This document shows positions 16,772 to 26,798 of a DNA stretch of 64,000 nucleotides, in pieces. Where the stretch lies: NCBI RefSeq assembly GCF_007991635.1, contig NZ_BJYS01000037.1, forward strand, positions 1-64,000, written 5' to 3'. The translations under genes were made by a program, and so were the position numbers. Source of the stretch: Adhaeribacter aerolatus. GTDB taxonomy: Bacteria; Bacteroidota; Bacteroidia; Cytophagales; Hymenobacteraceae. The notes under the pieces were generated by a model that worked only from the letters and a program-made list of their open reading frames with translations, did no database searches and was not told the origin of the DNA. Within the stretch, counting starts at the first letter, position 1. Each line of letters starts with the position of its first letter.

Positions 16772-19700
16772 TTAAAGCTGAAAATTTATTCCAAAAATGT
16801 ACGTAGCCGTAGTTAGCGGCGTACCGCCCCCTACCACGCCGTTAGAGGTTTCCGGATCAGCCCAGTCGTATTTAGAAAAAGTAAATGCGTTATTTACCGT
16901 GGCGTATAACCTTAAAGAAGAAAAACCAACTTTGCTGACCAGTTTATTCTGGAAATTATAGCCCAGGGAAATATTCTTTATTTTTACAAAGGAGCCGTCA
17001 AAATAGGAAACGGCATCGGCATAGAGCGGCGCAGAGCCAGCTTTAGGTATGGGGAAAGCATTGGTTGGATTATTAAGTGTCCAGTAATCCAGGTTTAGGC
17101 CATTGTATCTGCCCTGCCAATTGTTTGCGCCTAAATTATGGTAAGTGCTCCGGAGCAACTGCCCCTGGCGGGCATATACCAGCACCGATAAATCAAAGCC
17201 TTTGTAGCTAAAGCGGTTAGTTAAACCCCCGCTCCAATCAGGAACTGTTGAACCCAATACCATCCGGTCGTCGGCGTTAATAGAACCGTCAGGCTGGTTG
17301 GTTAACTGCCCTTCGTCACCGCGGCCGTTTACGTCGGCAATTTTAATATCGCCTGGCTTCTGACCGGTTTTACCGGCTTCCACAGCCTCGCCGGTTTGCC
17401 AGATGCCCAAATACTTAAAACTATAAAACACATTAATGGGCTGACCGATAAACCAGTTGTTGCCTACATCGTCGTCCTGGCCGTTGAACAGCTCCACAAT
17501 TTCTTCTTTGTTCGAAAAGATATTCAGATCTACATTCCAGTTAAACCCGGCACTGCTGGTAAGCACGTTGGAGGTAGCCGTAAACTCCCAGCCTTTGTTG
17601 CGGGTAGAGCCAATATTCTGAAGAACCGACGAGTAGCCGGAGGTACTCGGAATTAAGCGGTTCAATAACAGGTCATCGGTATTGGTTACATAATATTCTA
17701 TTGAGCCGGAAATCCGGTCGTTAAACAAGCCAAAGTCCAGGCCCAAGTTAACCGTTTTGGATATTTCCCATTTTAAATCCGGGTTCGAAATCAGATTCTG
17801 GCCTAATCCAAATCCCTGGGTATTGCCATAGGCATAGGTGGTCCGGCTTAACCCACCCAGCGTTTGATAAGGACTAATGGAGGTATTGCCCACCTGGCCG
17901 TAGCCGCCCCGGACTTTTAAAAAAGTAAGAACCGGCAGTTTAAAAAATTCTTCTTCCGAAATGATCCAACCGGTAGATATCGCCGGGAAAAATGCCCATT
18001 TACTGCCTTCGGCCAAACGGGAGGATCCGTCGGCGCGGCCAGTTAATGTAAACAGGTACCGGTCTTTTAATCGATAATTCACCCGGCCCATATACGATAA
18101 CAATCCCCAGTCGCCCAACGAACTGTTAATGCCGGTAACGGTAGCGGCACTGCCCAAATCATAAAATCCCGATTGCTCAATTGGAATATCCTGGCCACTT
18201 GCCCCGGAGGTTTCGAACCGGCTTTTCTGCGTGCTAAAAAGACCCACTACATTAAAAGCATGTTCGCCCACTTTTTTGTCATAAGTCAGGATATTTTCGA
18301 GGGTATAGGCAAAATCGATCTGATTATTAACGGTGGCAGTGTTGATACTGCCGGCCAAAGAACCGGTATAAATGCCTTGGCGGGCTGAGTTGTAATCGGG
18401 GCCAAAATTCAGGCGGTAAGTAAGGTTTGGCGTAAAGGCATACTGAGCAAAAATATTGGCAAATATGCGGGTGCCCCGGCTTTCGTTGGCGTATTGCAAG
18501 GGCTGGTAGTTTAGCAGCGGGTTCGGAATAAGCCCTTCGCGCGGATTGGGAAAGGCTACAAAAACGCCGTTTTCATCGTAAGGCGCTACCAAAGGCGAAA
18601 ACTGGATGGCATTGTTATAGGGCGCATCGGTCATTTGGTTATTCAGGGTATTGGTGGTGGTAGCGCTAATGCCCACCAATAGTTTTTTGGTTAATTCGGC
18701 TTCTATATTGGCCCGGAAAGCATAGCGGCTGAAATCACTCTGGGGTATGATGCCTTTTTCTTTAAAATAAGAACCCGATAAATAATATTTCACGTTATCG
18801 GATCCGCCCCGCACCGAGAGGTGATGGTCTTGCTGGGCGCCTCGCTGTAAAGCCAAATCCAGCCAATCGGTGTAGCTGCCATTTTGCAGGTTCTCCACCT
18901 CTACCCCGCTCAAAAACTTTGCATCCTGACTGTTATCGTCCGGAGCCAGGCCCTGCGAAACCCTGACGTAGCGCGCAAATTCACTGCCATCCATCAGGTT
19001 CAGGTTTTCGATGGGTTGTTTTACCCCGTAGTAACCGTCGTAGCTAATAACGGCTTTGCCCTCTTTTCCTTTCTTGGTGGTAATCAGCACTACGCCATTG
19101 GCACCCCTGGAACCATAAATGGCTACCGCGCTGGCATCTTTCAGCACTTCCACCGATTCGATGTCGTTGGGATTAAAATTGTTTATATTGGCGGTGGTAG
19201 GGATGCCATCCACCACAAATAAGGGTTCGTTGCTGGCATTAATCGAGCGGTTACCGCGTATCCTGATTTGTACCGGTGAACCGGGCGCCCCATCCGATTT
19301 TACAATATCCACGCCGGCCAATCGGCCCTGCGACTGCTCCAGCACGTTAGCCGCCGGTATTTCCTGTAAGTCCTTACCCGATACAGAAGATATGGCGCCG
19401 GTTAAATCACTTTTCTTCTGCGTACCATAACCCACCACCACTACTTCCTCCAGGGCTTTGGCATCCAGTGCCAGGGTTACATTAAGGGTGGTTGCATTGC
19501 CGATAGGTACTTCTTTGGTTAAAAAACCAATATAGGAGAAGACCAAGGTGCCGCCATTATCCGGTACTTCTATGGTATAATTGCCCGCTGCATCCGTACT
19601 GGTACCGGTTGTGGTTCCTTTTACTACCACCGTTACGCCAATTAAAGGTTCGCCCGCTGCCGAAGTTACTTTACCGCTTACCAGTCTGGCTGCTAAAATA

Positions 19701-19912
19701 TCTGCTTCTTTCAATTTACTTGGGGTAACTGAATTGGTCGCTTCTATTTTGTTCTGGGATTTGGTTGCGGGTACACGCCGATTTATCAAATAAATGCCAT
19801 CCTGGTTCTGTTTACCCATGGCTACGGTTTGTGCCTGGCACAATGAATGGCCGGTTAACATTAATACAATTGCCAAATTCCAGGCATTTAAATGACGTAT
19901 TCTTCTCTTCAT
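16772..19912 (-). CDS. SusC/RagA-family TonB-dependent transporter
   Basis: Outer-membrane TonB-dependent porin of 1046 residues. The start MKRRIRHLNAW leads a signal peptide ending near CQAQ (28). A carboxypeptidase-D-like domain spans about 77-150, followed by EEVVVVGYGTQKKSDL, a plug at about 170-290 (VDGIPTTANINNF, LKDASAVAIYGSRGANGV) and a barrel ending TTATYIFGINFQL. The signal peptide, regulatory domain and TonB-box region are strikingly similar to the 8027-11245 SusC, while the barrel is clearly different. It forms a unit with susD at 15113. Upstream is a sulfatase (20173), with 260 bases between that probably hold the promoter. Confidence 0.94.
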   Translation of the reverse strand: MKRRIRHLNAWNLAIVLMLTGHSLCQAQTVAMGKQNQDGIYLINRRVPATKSQNKIEATNSVTPSKLKEADILAARLVSGKVTSAAGEPLIGVTVVVKGTTTGTSTDAAGNYTIEVPDNGGTLVFSYIGFLTKEVPIGNATTLNVTLALDAKALEEVVVVGYGTQKKSDLTGAISSVSGKDLQEIPAANVLEQSQGRLAGVDIVKSDGAPGSPVQIRIRGNRSINASNEPLFVVDGIPTTANINNFNPNDIESVEVLKDASAVAIYGSRGANGVVLITTKKGKEGKAVISYDGYYGVKQPIENLNLMDGSEFARYVRVSQGLAPDDNSQDAKFLSGVEVENLQNGSYTDWLDLALQRGAQQDHHLSVRGGSDNVKYYLSGSYFKEKGIIPQSDFSRYAFRANIEAELTKKLLVGISATTTNTLNNQMTDAPYNNAIQFSPLVAPYDENGVFVAFPNPREGLIPNPLLNYQPLQYANESRGTRIFANIFAQYAFTPNLTYRLNFGPDYNSARQGIYTGSLAGSINTATVNNQIDFAYTLENILTYDKKVGEHAFNVVGLFSTQKSRFETSGASGQDIPIEQSGFYDLGSAATVTGINSSLGDWGLLSYMGRVNYRLKDRYLFTLTGRADGSSRLAEGSKWAFFPAISTGWIISEEEFFKLPVLTFLKVRGGYGQVGNTSISPYQTLGGLSRTTYAYGNTQGFGLGQNLISNPDLKWEISKTVNLGLDFGLFNDRISGSIEYYVTNTDDLLLNRLIPSTSGYSSVLQNIGSTRNKGWEFTATSNVLTSSAGFNWNVDLNIFSNKEEIVELFNGQDDDVGNNWFIGQPINVFYSFKYLGIWQTGEAVEAGKTGQKPGDIKIADVNGRGDEGQLTNQPDGSINADDRMVLGSTVPDWSGGLTNRFSYKGFDLSVLVYARQGQLLRSTYHNLGANNWQGRYNGLNLDYWTLNNPTNAFPIPKAGSAPLYADAVSYFDGSFVKIKNISLGYNFQNKLVSKVGFSSLRLYATVNNAFTFSKYDWADPETSNGVVGGGTPLTTATYIFGINFQL

Positions 19913-20172
19913 GGTGTGATAGTTAAATAAACCATAGTGGTTAATTCAAAAGGATATTAACCAAACTATAAAGTCATACAAGGACACTACATAAATATAA
20001 GAATTTTTAAGCCCGGATGCCGAAGCTTTCTTTTATTTTATGGGCGTGATTCCTGTACTTTTCCGGCATTGGAGTTGCTAAATTTGATTTCGGTCCTTTC
20101 TGCCTGCACATCATAAAAACTCAAGTATCATCTTTGACCGGAACCAATTTCCGTTTCCCGTACCGTATTGCT

Positions 20173-21777
20173 TTACTGTCCTTCTTTCCCGGCTGGGGCC
20201 GGAAATTTGCGAATAGGCGAATAGCGCACATAACTTTCATAGATGTCACCTTTACCGGTAACCCGGGGGTCTTCGGTTTGCATCAGGTAACCACCTAACT
20301 GGGTGCGGTGTTGCAATAAAACTTTCCGATAGGAAGGGTCATTGGCTAAATTATGCAGGCAGTCCTGGTCTTTTTGAATATCAAATAATTCTTCAGCGGG
20401 TCTTTTATCTACTGCCAGATGTAAATATTTTCCGATTGCCGGCTTGTTCCAGTTCTGAACCAGTAAATCCAGGGTAGGGCAAGCGTCAATATCCAGGTAA
20501 GCATGGTGCATCGGGGCCAGTGTTCCGTCTTCTTTGTATTGCTGCGGGTCTCCGGCGGGCCAGCGCTCCGGCTTAAAGTTGCGGGTGTACAAATATTGAT
20601 TGCTGCGCAGGCTCCGCTGCGGGTAGGTTAAATTATTCCACCGGGCGCTGGAGTGCCTCTCGCGGGCGGCATATACGGCAGTGCGCGTAGGATCTACTAA
20701 TCCTTCTTTATGGCTCATTAAAATATTCATCAAGCTGCGGCCCTCCATCGGGTACTGCTTACTTCCGGCTGTTGCTAGGTTAATATTTAAAGCCTCCAGA
20801 TAGGTGGGAGCCAAATCAATCAGGCTTACCACGTCTTTTACCACCCGGCCTCCTTTTACTTTATCTCCCCACCTAATGGCTAGCGGCACATGAAAGCCAT
20901 ACTCGTATAAGTTAGCTTTCGCCCTTGGGAAGGCCATGCCATTATCCGACGTTACGACTATGATGGTATTATCCAGTTCCCCGGCTTCTTCCAGCAACTT
21001 TAGCATTTGCCCCAGATGTTGGTCGAACCATTCTATTTCCAGCGCATAATCCAGTATATCACTGCGTACTTCTTCGGTGTCGGGTAAAAAGGAAGGGACT
21101 ATCACCTCTTCCAGTTTCTTGCCCGCTTTTAAGCCGGAGCCTTTTTCGAATGTCCGGTGGGGCTCCTGGCCACCGTACCAGAAACAAAAAGGCTGGCCTT
21201 TAGACCGTTTCGCCAGGAATTCGGCAAAATTACCGGCATAATCAACTTTACTAATACCGGTGGTGGGTGGCGTTAGGGTTTTGGTGCTAAAGGCCGGTCC
21301 GGCGGGGTTCCGGGTTCTGCCACTTACTTTCCAATTACCGGGCCCCCAGCCTTTACCGGTAAACCCAACAAAATACCCAGCCTGCTCCAGCATATCCGGA
21401 TAAACTACGAATTTAGTCGGGAAAGCACTCGCGTGGGTACCGGCGTCTTCGAGTTGCCAGCAATTTCTGCCCGTTAAAAGCGCAGCGCGGCTGGGGCTAC
21501 AACCCGGCGAAGCACTAAAGGCATTGGTAAAAAGCACCCCTTCCCGGGCAATCCGGTCAAAGGCCGGGGTCCGGACTACTTTATCACCGTATATGGAGGC
21601 TGAAGGAAATGATTGGTCGTCGGAAATGGCGAAAAGAATATTCGGCCTTTTGAAATTGCTTTCGGTAGTTTTTGTTGCGACCGGCTTTTGGACACCGGCG
21701 TTTTTGCACCCGTAAAAAAGAAAAAGCAGGATTATAAGCTGAAATATTTTTAGACTATTATTATTTAAATATTTCAT
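20173..21777 (-). CDS. Lipoprotein sulfatase, N-sulfoglucosamine sulfohydrolase-like
   Basis: Family S1 sulfatase of 534 residues with a lipobox at FYGC (Cys24). FAISDDQSFPSASIYG holds the Asp pair and Cys93-SPSRAALLTGRNCWQLEDAG is the formylglycine block. FTGKGWGPGNW, YGGQEPHRTF and TSDNGMAFPRAKANLYEYGFHVPLAIRWG complete the SGSH-like pattern. The C-terminal part has RPAEELFDIQKDQDCLHNLA. It is likely cotranscribed with, or follows, the sulfatase at 22084 across a 306-base gap, and ends 260 bases before the next susC. Many bacterial members of this group act on O-sulfated sugars, so N-sulfatase activity is not assured. Confidence 0.93.
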   Translation of the reverse strand: MKYLNNNSLKIFQLIILLFLFYGCKNAGVQKPVATKTTESNFKRPNILFAISDDQSFPSASIYGDKVVRTPAFDRIAREGVLFTNAFSASPGCSPSRAALLTGRNCWQLEDAGTHASAFPTKFVVYPDMLEQAGYFVGFTGKGWGPGNWKVSGRTRNPAGPAFSTKTLTPPTTGISKVDYAGNFAEFLAKRSKGQPFCFWYGGQEPHRTFEKGSGLKAGKKLEEVIVPSFLPDTEEVRSDILDYALEIEWFDQHLGQMLKLLEEAGELDNTIIVVTSDNGMAFPRAKANLYEYGFHVPLAIRWGDKVKGGRVVKDVVSLIDLAPTYLEALNINLATAGSKQYPMEGRSLMNILMSHKEGLVDPTRTAVYAARERHSSARWNNLTYPQRSLRSNQYLYTRNFKPERWPAGDPQQYKEDGTLAPMHHAYLDIDACPTLDLLVQNWNKPAIGKYLHLAVDKRPAEELFDIQKDQDCLHNLANDPSYRKVLLQHRTQLGGYLMQTEDPRVTGKGDIYESYVRYSPIRKFPAPAGKEGQ

Positions 21778-22083
21778 CCGATTATAATATTTGGAAGCTT
21801 AAAATATTAAAGAAATTTACCCTGTTTCAGGACCAATGATGCTATCATTTTGCCTAATCCAGGTTTATTCTTTTTACCAATAACCTGGGTTTTGCACCGG
21901 CACAGCTTCTATGTTTTTTTCAATTTTACTGAAGAAAAAAGAAAAACAGTTACTACCAGATGCTATGCCAACATCGTATTTTATAGCTATCAGGTATGCT
22001 GTACAAAACCTGGTAGTTCGGTAAATATTAATTTTTGATATTTAAAACTGTTTCTTCTATAAAGGCCTATTTAAATCGAAATC
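21778..22083. other. 306-base intergenic region between sulfatases
   Basis: No gene-like frame. A weak inverted repeat CCAGGTT/AACCTGG (21859-21865 and 21882-21888, 16-base loop) could be a terminator of the 22084 gene or part of the leader of the 20173 gene. The rest is AT-rich and featureless by eye. Confidence 0.4.
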
Positions 22084-23547
22084 TTACTTTTTACTTTGCA
22101 CAGTGCTCACCGCTGGTTTATTGCCGGCCCGCAGCAAACCAGATAATTCTTTTACCTGTTTGGCATACTGATTATTCTTGGCCAGATTGGTAAATTCTCC
22201 CGGATCAGCTTCGTGGTTGTATAATTCCGTGCCGGCCCTGCCTTCGTCCCATTCGGTGTAGCGCCATTTTTCCGTGCGGATGCTGCGACCCATTAGCTGG
22301 CCCCGTTTTACCTGGGTGTAGGCATGACGGTTCCAGGTAGCATTGGGTTTCTCTAACAGCGGCTTTAAACTGGCTCCCGATAAATGGCTTGGTACCGGTA
22401 ACTTACACAAATCAACCAAGGTCGGATATATATCCAACAATTCTACCGTGCGCGGGCTTTTCTTTCCTTTCTCTTTTGAACCAGGTACCGAGATAATAAA
22501 CGGCACCCGCGCCGAACGCTCGAATAAACTTTGTTTCATCCATTGCCCGTGGTTGGCCAGGTTATAACCGTGGTCGCTCCACAAGACTATGATTGTTTTT
22601 TCGGCTAAGTTCAACCGGTCTACTGCATCTATTAATTTACCTACCTGGGCATCCATAAAAGAGATAGTCGCATAATAGCCCCGGATACCTTCCCGCTGCT
22701 GCAACTCGTTTAAACCATAATTGGCAGGCTTGGTAGACAGGGCTGCTTCCGGAATATCCTGCATATCATCGGCTGGTTCCTGGGGTAAGGTAATTTTATC
22801 CAGCGGGTACATCTCAAAATATTTTTTGGGCGCCACGTACGGCGAATGGGGACGGAAAAACCCCACGGCTAAAAAGAAAGGTTTGTCTTTATGCTGCTCC
22901 ATTAACTTAATAGCTTCCAGCGCAACCTTACCGTCGGTCTGTTCTTCGTCGGTTCCTTCGGCTTCCAGAACGGCTAACGTGGAGCCCAAAGGCCGTTTGG
23001 GCAGCAGGTTACGAATCATGGCTTCTTCGGTTTTATCGCGGCCAATGGGGTTTACTACTTGTTGCCACGAAGCCGGGTCATCCATGCCGTTGGTGCCTAT
23101 TTGCCCCGGTACCCCGTAATGGAATATTTTACCTACCCGGGCGGTGTAATAGCCATTCTGCTTGAAATGTTGCGGTAAGGTAACTACCTCCGGATGAATG
23201 GTACGGAAATTGGTTACCAAATCATAGACCTGGGTTTCGTCGGGTTTCAGGCCGGTAAGCAAAGACGCCCGGCTGGGGCTGCACCAGGGCAACTGACAAT
23301 AAGCTTTATCGAATTGCACCCCTCTTCTGGCTAACCTGTCAATATTCGGGCTTTTCACCAACGGATGTCCGTAGGTGCCCAAATCATTGTTCAGGTCGTC
23401 TACCGCAATAAAAAGCACGTTGTACTTCTCTGCAGCAGGTACCGGCGTTTTGGCCGGCACAAAAGAAATAAAGCCCCCTAAGATTATTCCTCCAGTCAGG
23501 AACAAGTATGCTTTTTTATTGAGCCAATTGAGCAGGTGCATATTCAT
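22084..23547 (-). CDS. Secreted sulfatase, iduronate-2-sulfatase-like
   Basis: Family S1 sulfatase of 487 residues. The N-terminus has a hydrophobic signal/anchor (about 13-31). FIAVDDLNNDLGTYG, Cys89-SPSRASLLTG, RVGKIFHYG, AVGFFRPHSPYVAPKKYFEMYP and VLWSDHGYNLANHGQWMKQSLFE are the blocks of the iduronate-2-sulfatase group. It is the second such enzyme here, after 13528, but has the standard Pro in the formylglycine motif. It lies 21 bases downstream of the GlcNAc-6-sulfatase-like gene, so the two are almost surely cotranscribed. The C-terminus is ELYNHEADPGEFTNLA. Substrate position is not readable. Confidence 0.93.
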   Translation of the reverse strand: MNMHLLNWLNKKAYLFLTGGIILGGFISFVPAKTPVPAAEKYNVLFIAVDDLNNDLGTYGHPLVKSPNIDRLARRGVQFDKAYCQLPWCSPSRASLLTGLKPDETQVYDLVTNFRTIHPEVVTLPQHFKQNGYYTARVGKIFHYGVPGQIGTNGMDDPASWQQVVNPIGRDKTEEAMIRNLLPKRPLGSTLAVLEAEGTDEEQTDGKVALEAIKLMEQHKDKPFFLAVGFFRPHSPYVAPKKYFEMYPLDKITLPQEPADDMQDIPEAALSTKPANYGLNELQQREGIRGYYATISFMDAQVGKLIDAVDRLNLAEKTIIVLWSDHGYNLANHGQWMKQSLFERSARVPFIISVPGSKEKGKKSPRTVELLDIYPTLVDLCKLPVPSHLSGASLKPLLEKPNATWNRHAYTQVKRGQLMGRSIRTEKWRYTEWDEGRAGTELYNHEADPGEFTNLAKNNQYAKQVKELSGLLRAGNKPAVSTVQSKK

Positions 23548-23568
23548 GTTAAATATTTTATCTCTTTA

Positions 23569-25125
23569 CTACCAGGTGCCTTTATACAAGTGGTCGTTCT
23601 TTTTGCCGTTAATGGGCTTGAGCGGTATTTGCAGGCCTTTGGTTTGCTCCAGCCAGTCCCACAGTTCTTTGTTTAGCTTCTGGGCAATGGGTTGGTGCTC
23701 GGTACTGCGGATTAAATTATTCACCTCGTAAGGGTCCTTCTGTAAATCGTATAACTCATCAATATCCCATACCCCTTGCGAGCGGGTAAACTTATACTGG
23801 TCAGTGCGGATGCTGAACATGGTTGGGGTTTGCGGAAATGCATTCTCCCAGTAGTACTCGTAGAATATTTTGTCACGCCAGTTACTAACCGGTTGGCCTT
23901 TCATGAGGGGGAGAAAGGAGACGCCCTGCATTTGGGTTGGTTTCTTCACTCCCGCCATTTCCAGAATAGTGGGCGCTATATCCAGGTTCAGGACCATCTG
24001 CTTAATCTTGGTATTAGGCTTAATCAAAGCCGGGCAACGCGCCAGCAACGGTACTTTCATAGATTCTTCGTAGGCGTGACGCTTATCGATTAAACCGTGC
24101 TCACCAAAGGAAAAGCCGTTATCGCCCATATAAAACACAATGGTTTCTTTATCTAAACCAGCTTCCTGTAAGTAAGCCAGCACCTGGCCTACGCTGCGAT
24201 CGATGCCCAGCAACGTTTCTAAATAATCCTGGTAGAACCGGTCGAAATCGGTTTGCCCGTGGTACATGTAATCGACGCCGTGCCAACTGTGCCGCTGGGC
24301 TCTTACCCAATTGGGAATATCCTTGGTATTAAAAGTATACTGGCTGCCATCAGCCCGTTTGCCTTTGGTAAACTTCGGACTGGTAGCCGTCTCGGTCATA
24401 AACATGGAAGCGGGGTATTGTATCTGGATGTTCTTGTATCGGCCTTTATCCTGCCGGGCGGGCATAAATTCCGAGTGCACCGCTTTGTGCGACAGGTACA
24501 CAAAGAAAGGTTTATCTTTCTTTTGACCTTTCAGCCAGTCGATCGCATGCTGCGTGAGTAGTTCGGTAACGTAGGTGCTGTCTTTGTAGGCTACGGTTTT
24601 ACCATTTATGTTCAAGGTAGGATTGTAGTAAACACCTTGCCCGCGGAAACTCTCCCAGTGGTTAAAGCCGGGACGTGGATCAGGGTTATCGCCGCCCATG
24701 TGCCATTTGCCGAAGAACGCCGTTTGGTAGCCGGCTTTCTGTAAATATTGCGGAAAAAACAATAAACTGGCCGGGGCCGGCGCGGCATTGTCTACCACCG
24801 TGTGGGTATGGGCGTACTGGCCGGTTAAGATAGAAGCCCGGCTGGGCGAACACAAAGCCGTCGTTACAAAAGCATTCTCGAAATGAGCGCCTTCTTTGGC
24901 TAAGCGGTCGAGGTTAGGTGTTTGCAGACCCGGTACTTTGCCGGTAAAACCCATAAAATCGTAGCGATGGTCGTCGGATAGAATATAGATAACATTGCGT
25001 GGTTTTACTCCGGGTAAAGGGGCGTGCACGATAACCGGTTTGGCTCCCTGCGCCGCTAAAAACAAGGGTAAATAAAGAAAAACTACTAAGGCTAGTAAAA
25101 TTCGTTTTAATTGTAAAACAGGCAT
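23569..25125 (-). CDS. Secreted sulfatase, N-acetylglucosamine-6-sulfatase-like
   Basis: Family S1 sulfatase of 518 residues. A signal peptide ends near FLAAQ (26). YILSDDHRYDFMGFTG, Cys92-SPSRASILTGQYAHTHTVVDN, FFGKWHMGGDNPDPRPGFNHW, VYLSHKAVHSEF and YMGDNGFSFGEHGLIDKRHAYEESMKVPLLARCP are characteristic of the GlcNAc-6-O-sulfatase group, which also contains enzymes acting on other 6-sulfated HexNAc. The C-terminal block is DELYDLQKDPYEVNNLI. It is upstream of and close to the IDS-like gene, and downstream of susD at 25290 after a 164-base gap. In a GalNAc-rich locus a 6-sulfated GalNAc or GlcNAc residue is plausible, but this is inference. Confidence 0.93.
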   Translation of the reverse strand: MPVLQLKRILLALVVFLYLPLFLAAQGAKPVIVHAPLPGVKPRNVIYILSDDHRYDFMGFTGKVPGLQTPNLDRLAKEGAHFENAFVTTALCSPSRASILTGQYAHTHTVVDNAAPAPASLLFFPQYLQKAGYQTAFFGKWHMGGDNPDPRPGFNHWESFRGQGVYYNPTLNINGKTVAYKDSTYVTELLTQHAIDWLKGQKKDKPFFVYLSHKAVHSEFMPARQDKGRYKNIQIQYPASMFMTETATSPKFTKGKRADGSQYTFNTKDIPNWVRAQRHSWHGVDYMYHGQTDFDRFYQDYLETLLGIDRSVGQVLAYLQEAGLDKETIVFYMGDNGFSFGEHGLIDKRHAYEESMKVPLLARCPALIKPNTKIKQMVLNLDIAPTILEMAGVKKPTQMQGVSFLPLMKGQPVSNWRDKIFYEYYWENAFPQTPTMFSIRTDQYKFTRSQGVWDIDELYDLQKDPYEVNNLIRSTEHQPIAQKLNKELWDWLEQTKGLQIPLKPINGKKNDHLYKGTW

Positions 25126-25289
25126 AAGTAAATATTAAGTTGGTTAAGCTTGTTTGAAGTATAGGTTACTTTTGCAAAAAGGAGTGCTAGCTACTTTCTC
25201 ATCTCTTTGCCCCTGAAATAATATTGACCAATTTTGCAAAAATGCTTTTAATTGTGATTATAGGTTTACTACAATATAACTTATATAAA

Positions 25290-26729
25290 TTAATACCCAT
25301 CGTTCTGGTCAAGCTTTGCGTTGATATCCCGTTCCCGTTGGGGTACCGGATAAAGTACATGGTGGGGTTTAATATTTATGGTGCCGTTCTCTTTATGATT
25401 TTGCATCACGGTTAATAAGCGGCCCGTCCGGACCAAATCAAACCAGCGTTGGCCTTCTTTGGCAAACTCCAATCTGCGTTCGGCATAAACGGCTTCTCTG
25501 AAACTAGTTTGATTCAGAGCGGCCAGATCATGTAAGTTATCTTTAAAAGCTCTCCGGCGCACCCGGTTGATAGCTGTGTAAGCCTCCGGCGTCGGGCCGC
25601 TTAGTTCGTTCAGTGCTTCAGCGTACATTATCAAAGCATCGGCATAGCGCAATATGGGCACATTCACATTAGACTGGGCCGTTTTGCTGAAAGCCCCCGC
25701 ATCGTAATATTTGTAATAAAGCGGGAAAGGAAAGGTATATACCTTATTGTTTACGGTTAATGAAGTAAATAAAGTAGCGTCGCGCCGGGTATCTTCCGGT
25801 TTATAGGCATTATAAAGATCTAACGTTGGAATATCGGCTTCCTGGCCGGTAAGGCCGGGTACCCGGGTGCGCGGCGCATCCAAAATCATCATGCCATTGG
25901 GTTGGCCGGGGTTTTCCATAAACTGCACCGAAAAAACCATTTCTTTGCCATTCTCGGTAGCCGGCACAAAGTTATCCCGGTAATTGGCGTGCAAATCATA
26001 CTTATAAGTAGCTTCGTTTTTAATTACCTCTTCCAGCTTTTGTACAGCATTGCTCCACTCCTTCCGGGTTAAGTAAACTTTGCCTAATAATATTTTAGCA
26101 GCGCCTTTAGTAGCTCTACCCAAATCGGCCCCGGTATAGGTAACCGGCAAATTATTTTCCGCAAACTTGAGATCTTCTACAATTAAGGCGTATACCTCAT
26201 CTACGGAGGCGCGCTCCAGGTTTAGATTATTTAAATCACGGGTATCAGAAGTAACAATAGGGACTTTGCCGTAAAAGCGTACCAGGTTAAAATAGAAAAG
26301 CGCTCTTAGAAAATGGGCTTCTCCTAAAATGCGTTGCTTCAAGGTCTCATCCATGGTAACCGTCGGTACCCGGCTTAGGACCACGTTCGCCCGGTTAATG
26401 CCATCGTAATGTTCCATCCAGGTTTGGCCGGCAAAGGTGTTTTCCGAAGTAAAATTATAGTACTCCAAATCAATCAGAAAAGCGTTGTTCATGCCCTGCC
26501 CGTTTTTTAAATCATCGGTGGGTAAATCGGCCATTACATTAATTATGCGGTTATACATACCAGGAGCAAACCGTTGGTAAACCGCATTTATACTGGCCAG
26601 TGCTTCTTCGGGTGTTTTATAAAAATTTTCCGAAACCAGAATATGCTCCGGTTCTTCTTTCAATAATTCGCAACTGTTATTTAACAGGCCGAGGCTGATA
26701 ATAAAGAGCAGTTTTTTATATATTTTCAT
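25290..26729 (-). CDS. SusD/RagB-family glycan-binding lipoprotein
   Basis: SusD-like lipoprotein of 479 residues with lipobox NNSC (Cys20). Hallmarks: KEEPEHILVSENFYKTPEEALASINAVYQRF, ILGEAHFLRALFYFNLVRFYGKVPI, RYADALIMYAEALNEL, AVYAERRLEFAKEGQRWFDLVRTGRLL and LYPVPQRERDINAKLDQNDGY at the end. It pairs with susC at 26799, with 69 bases between. No clear hairpin follows, unlike other susD genes here, so readthrough into the sulfatases at 25125 and 23547 is possible. It would bind oligosaccharide at the surface for SusC import. Confidence 0.93.
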   Translation of the reverse strand: MKIYKKLLFIISLGLLNNSCELLKEEPEHILVSENFYKTPEEALASINAVYQRFAPGMYNRIINVMADLPTDDLKNGQGMNNAFLIDLEYYNFTSENTFAGQTWMEHYDGINRANVVLSRVPTVTMDETLKQRILGEAHFLRALFYFNLVRFYGKVPIVTSDTRDLNNLNLERASVDEVYALIVEDLKFAENNLPVTYTGADLGRATKGAAKILLGKVYLTRKEWSNAVQKLEEVIKNEATYKYDLHANYRDNFVPATENGKEMVFSVQFMENPGQPNGMMILDAPRTRVPGLTGQEADIPTLDLYNAYKPEDTRRDATLFTSLTVNNKVYTFPFPLYYKYYDAGAFSKTAQSNVNVPILRYADALIMYAEALNELSGPTPEAYTAINRVRRRAFKDNLHDLAALNQTSFREAVYAERRLEFAKEGQRWFDLVRTGRLLTVMQNHKENGTINIKPHHVLYPVPQRERDINAKLDQNDGY

Positions 26730-26798
26730 TTGAATTTTATTCGTAAGCGTTATACAAAAAGGGCCATTAACCGAAACTTATGCTTAGCATGGACCAGG

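Noticed and set aside
19913-20172. TATAGTTTG sequence as a Bacteroidota -7 promoter box for susC
   Set aside because: Spacing within the box and to a TTG element does not fit the TAnnTTTG pattern.
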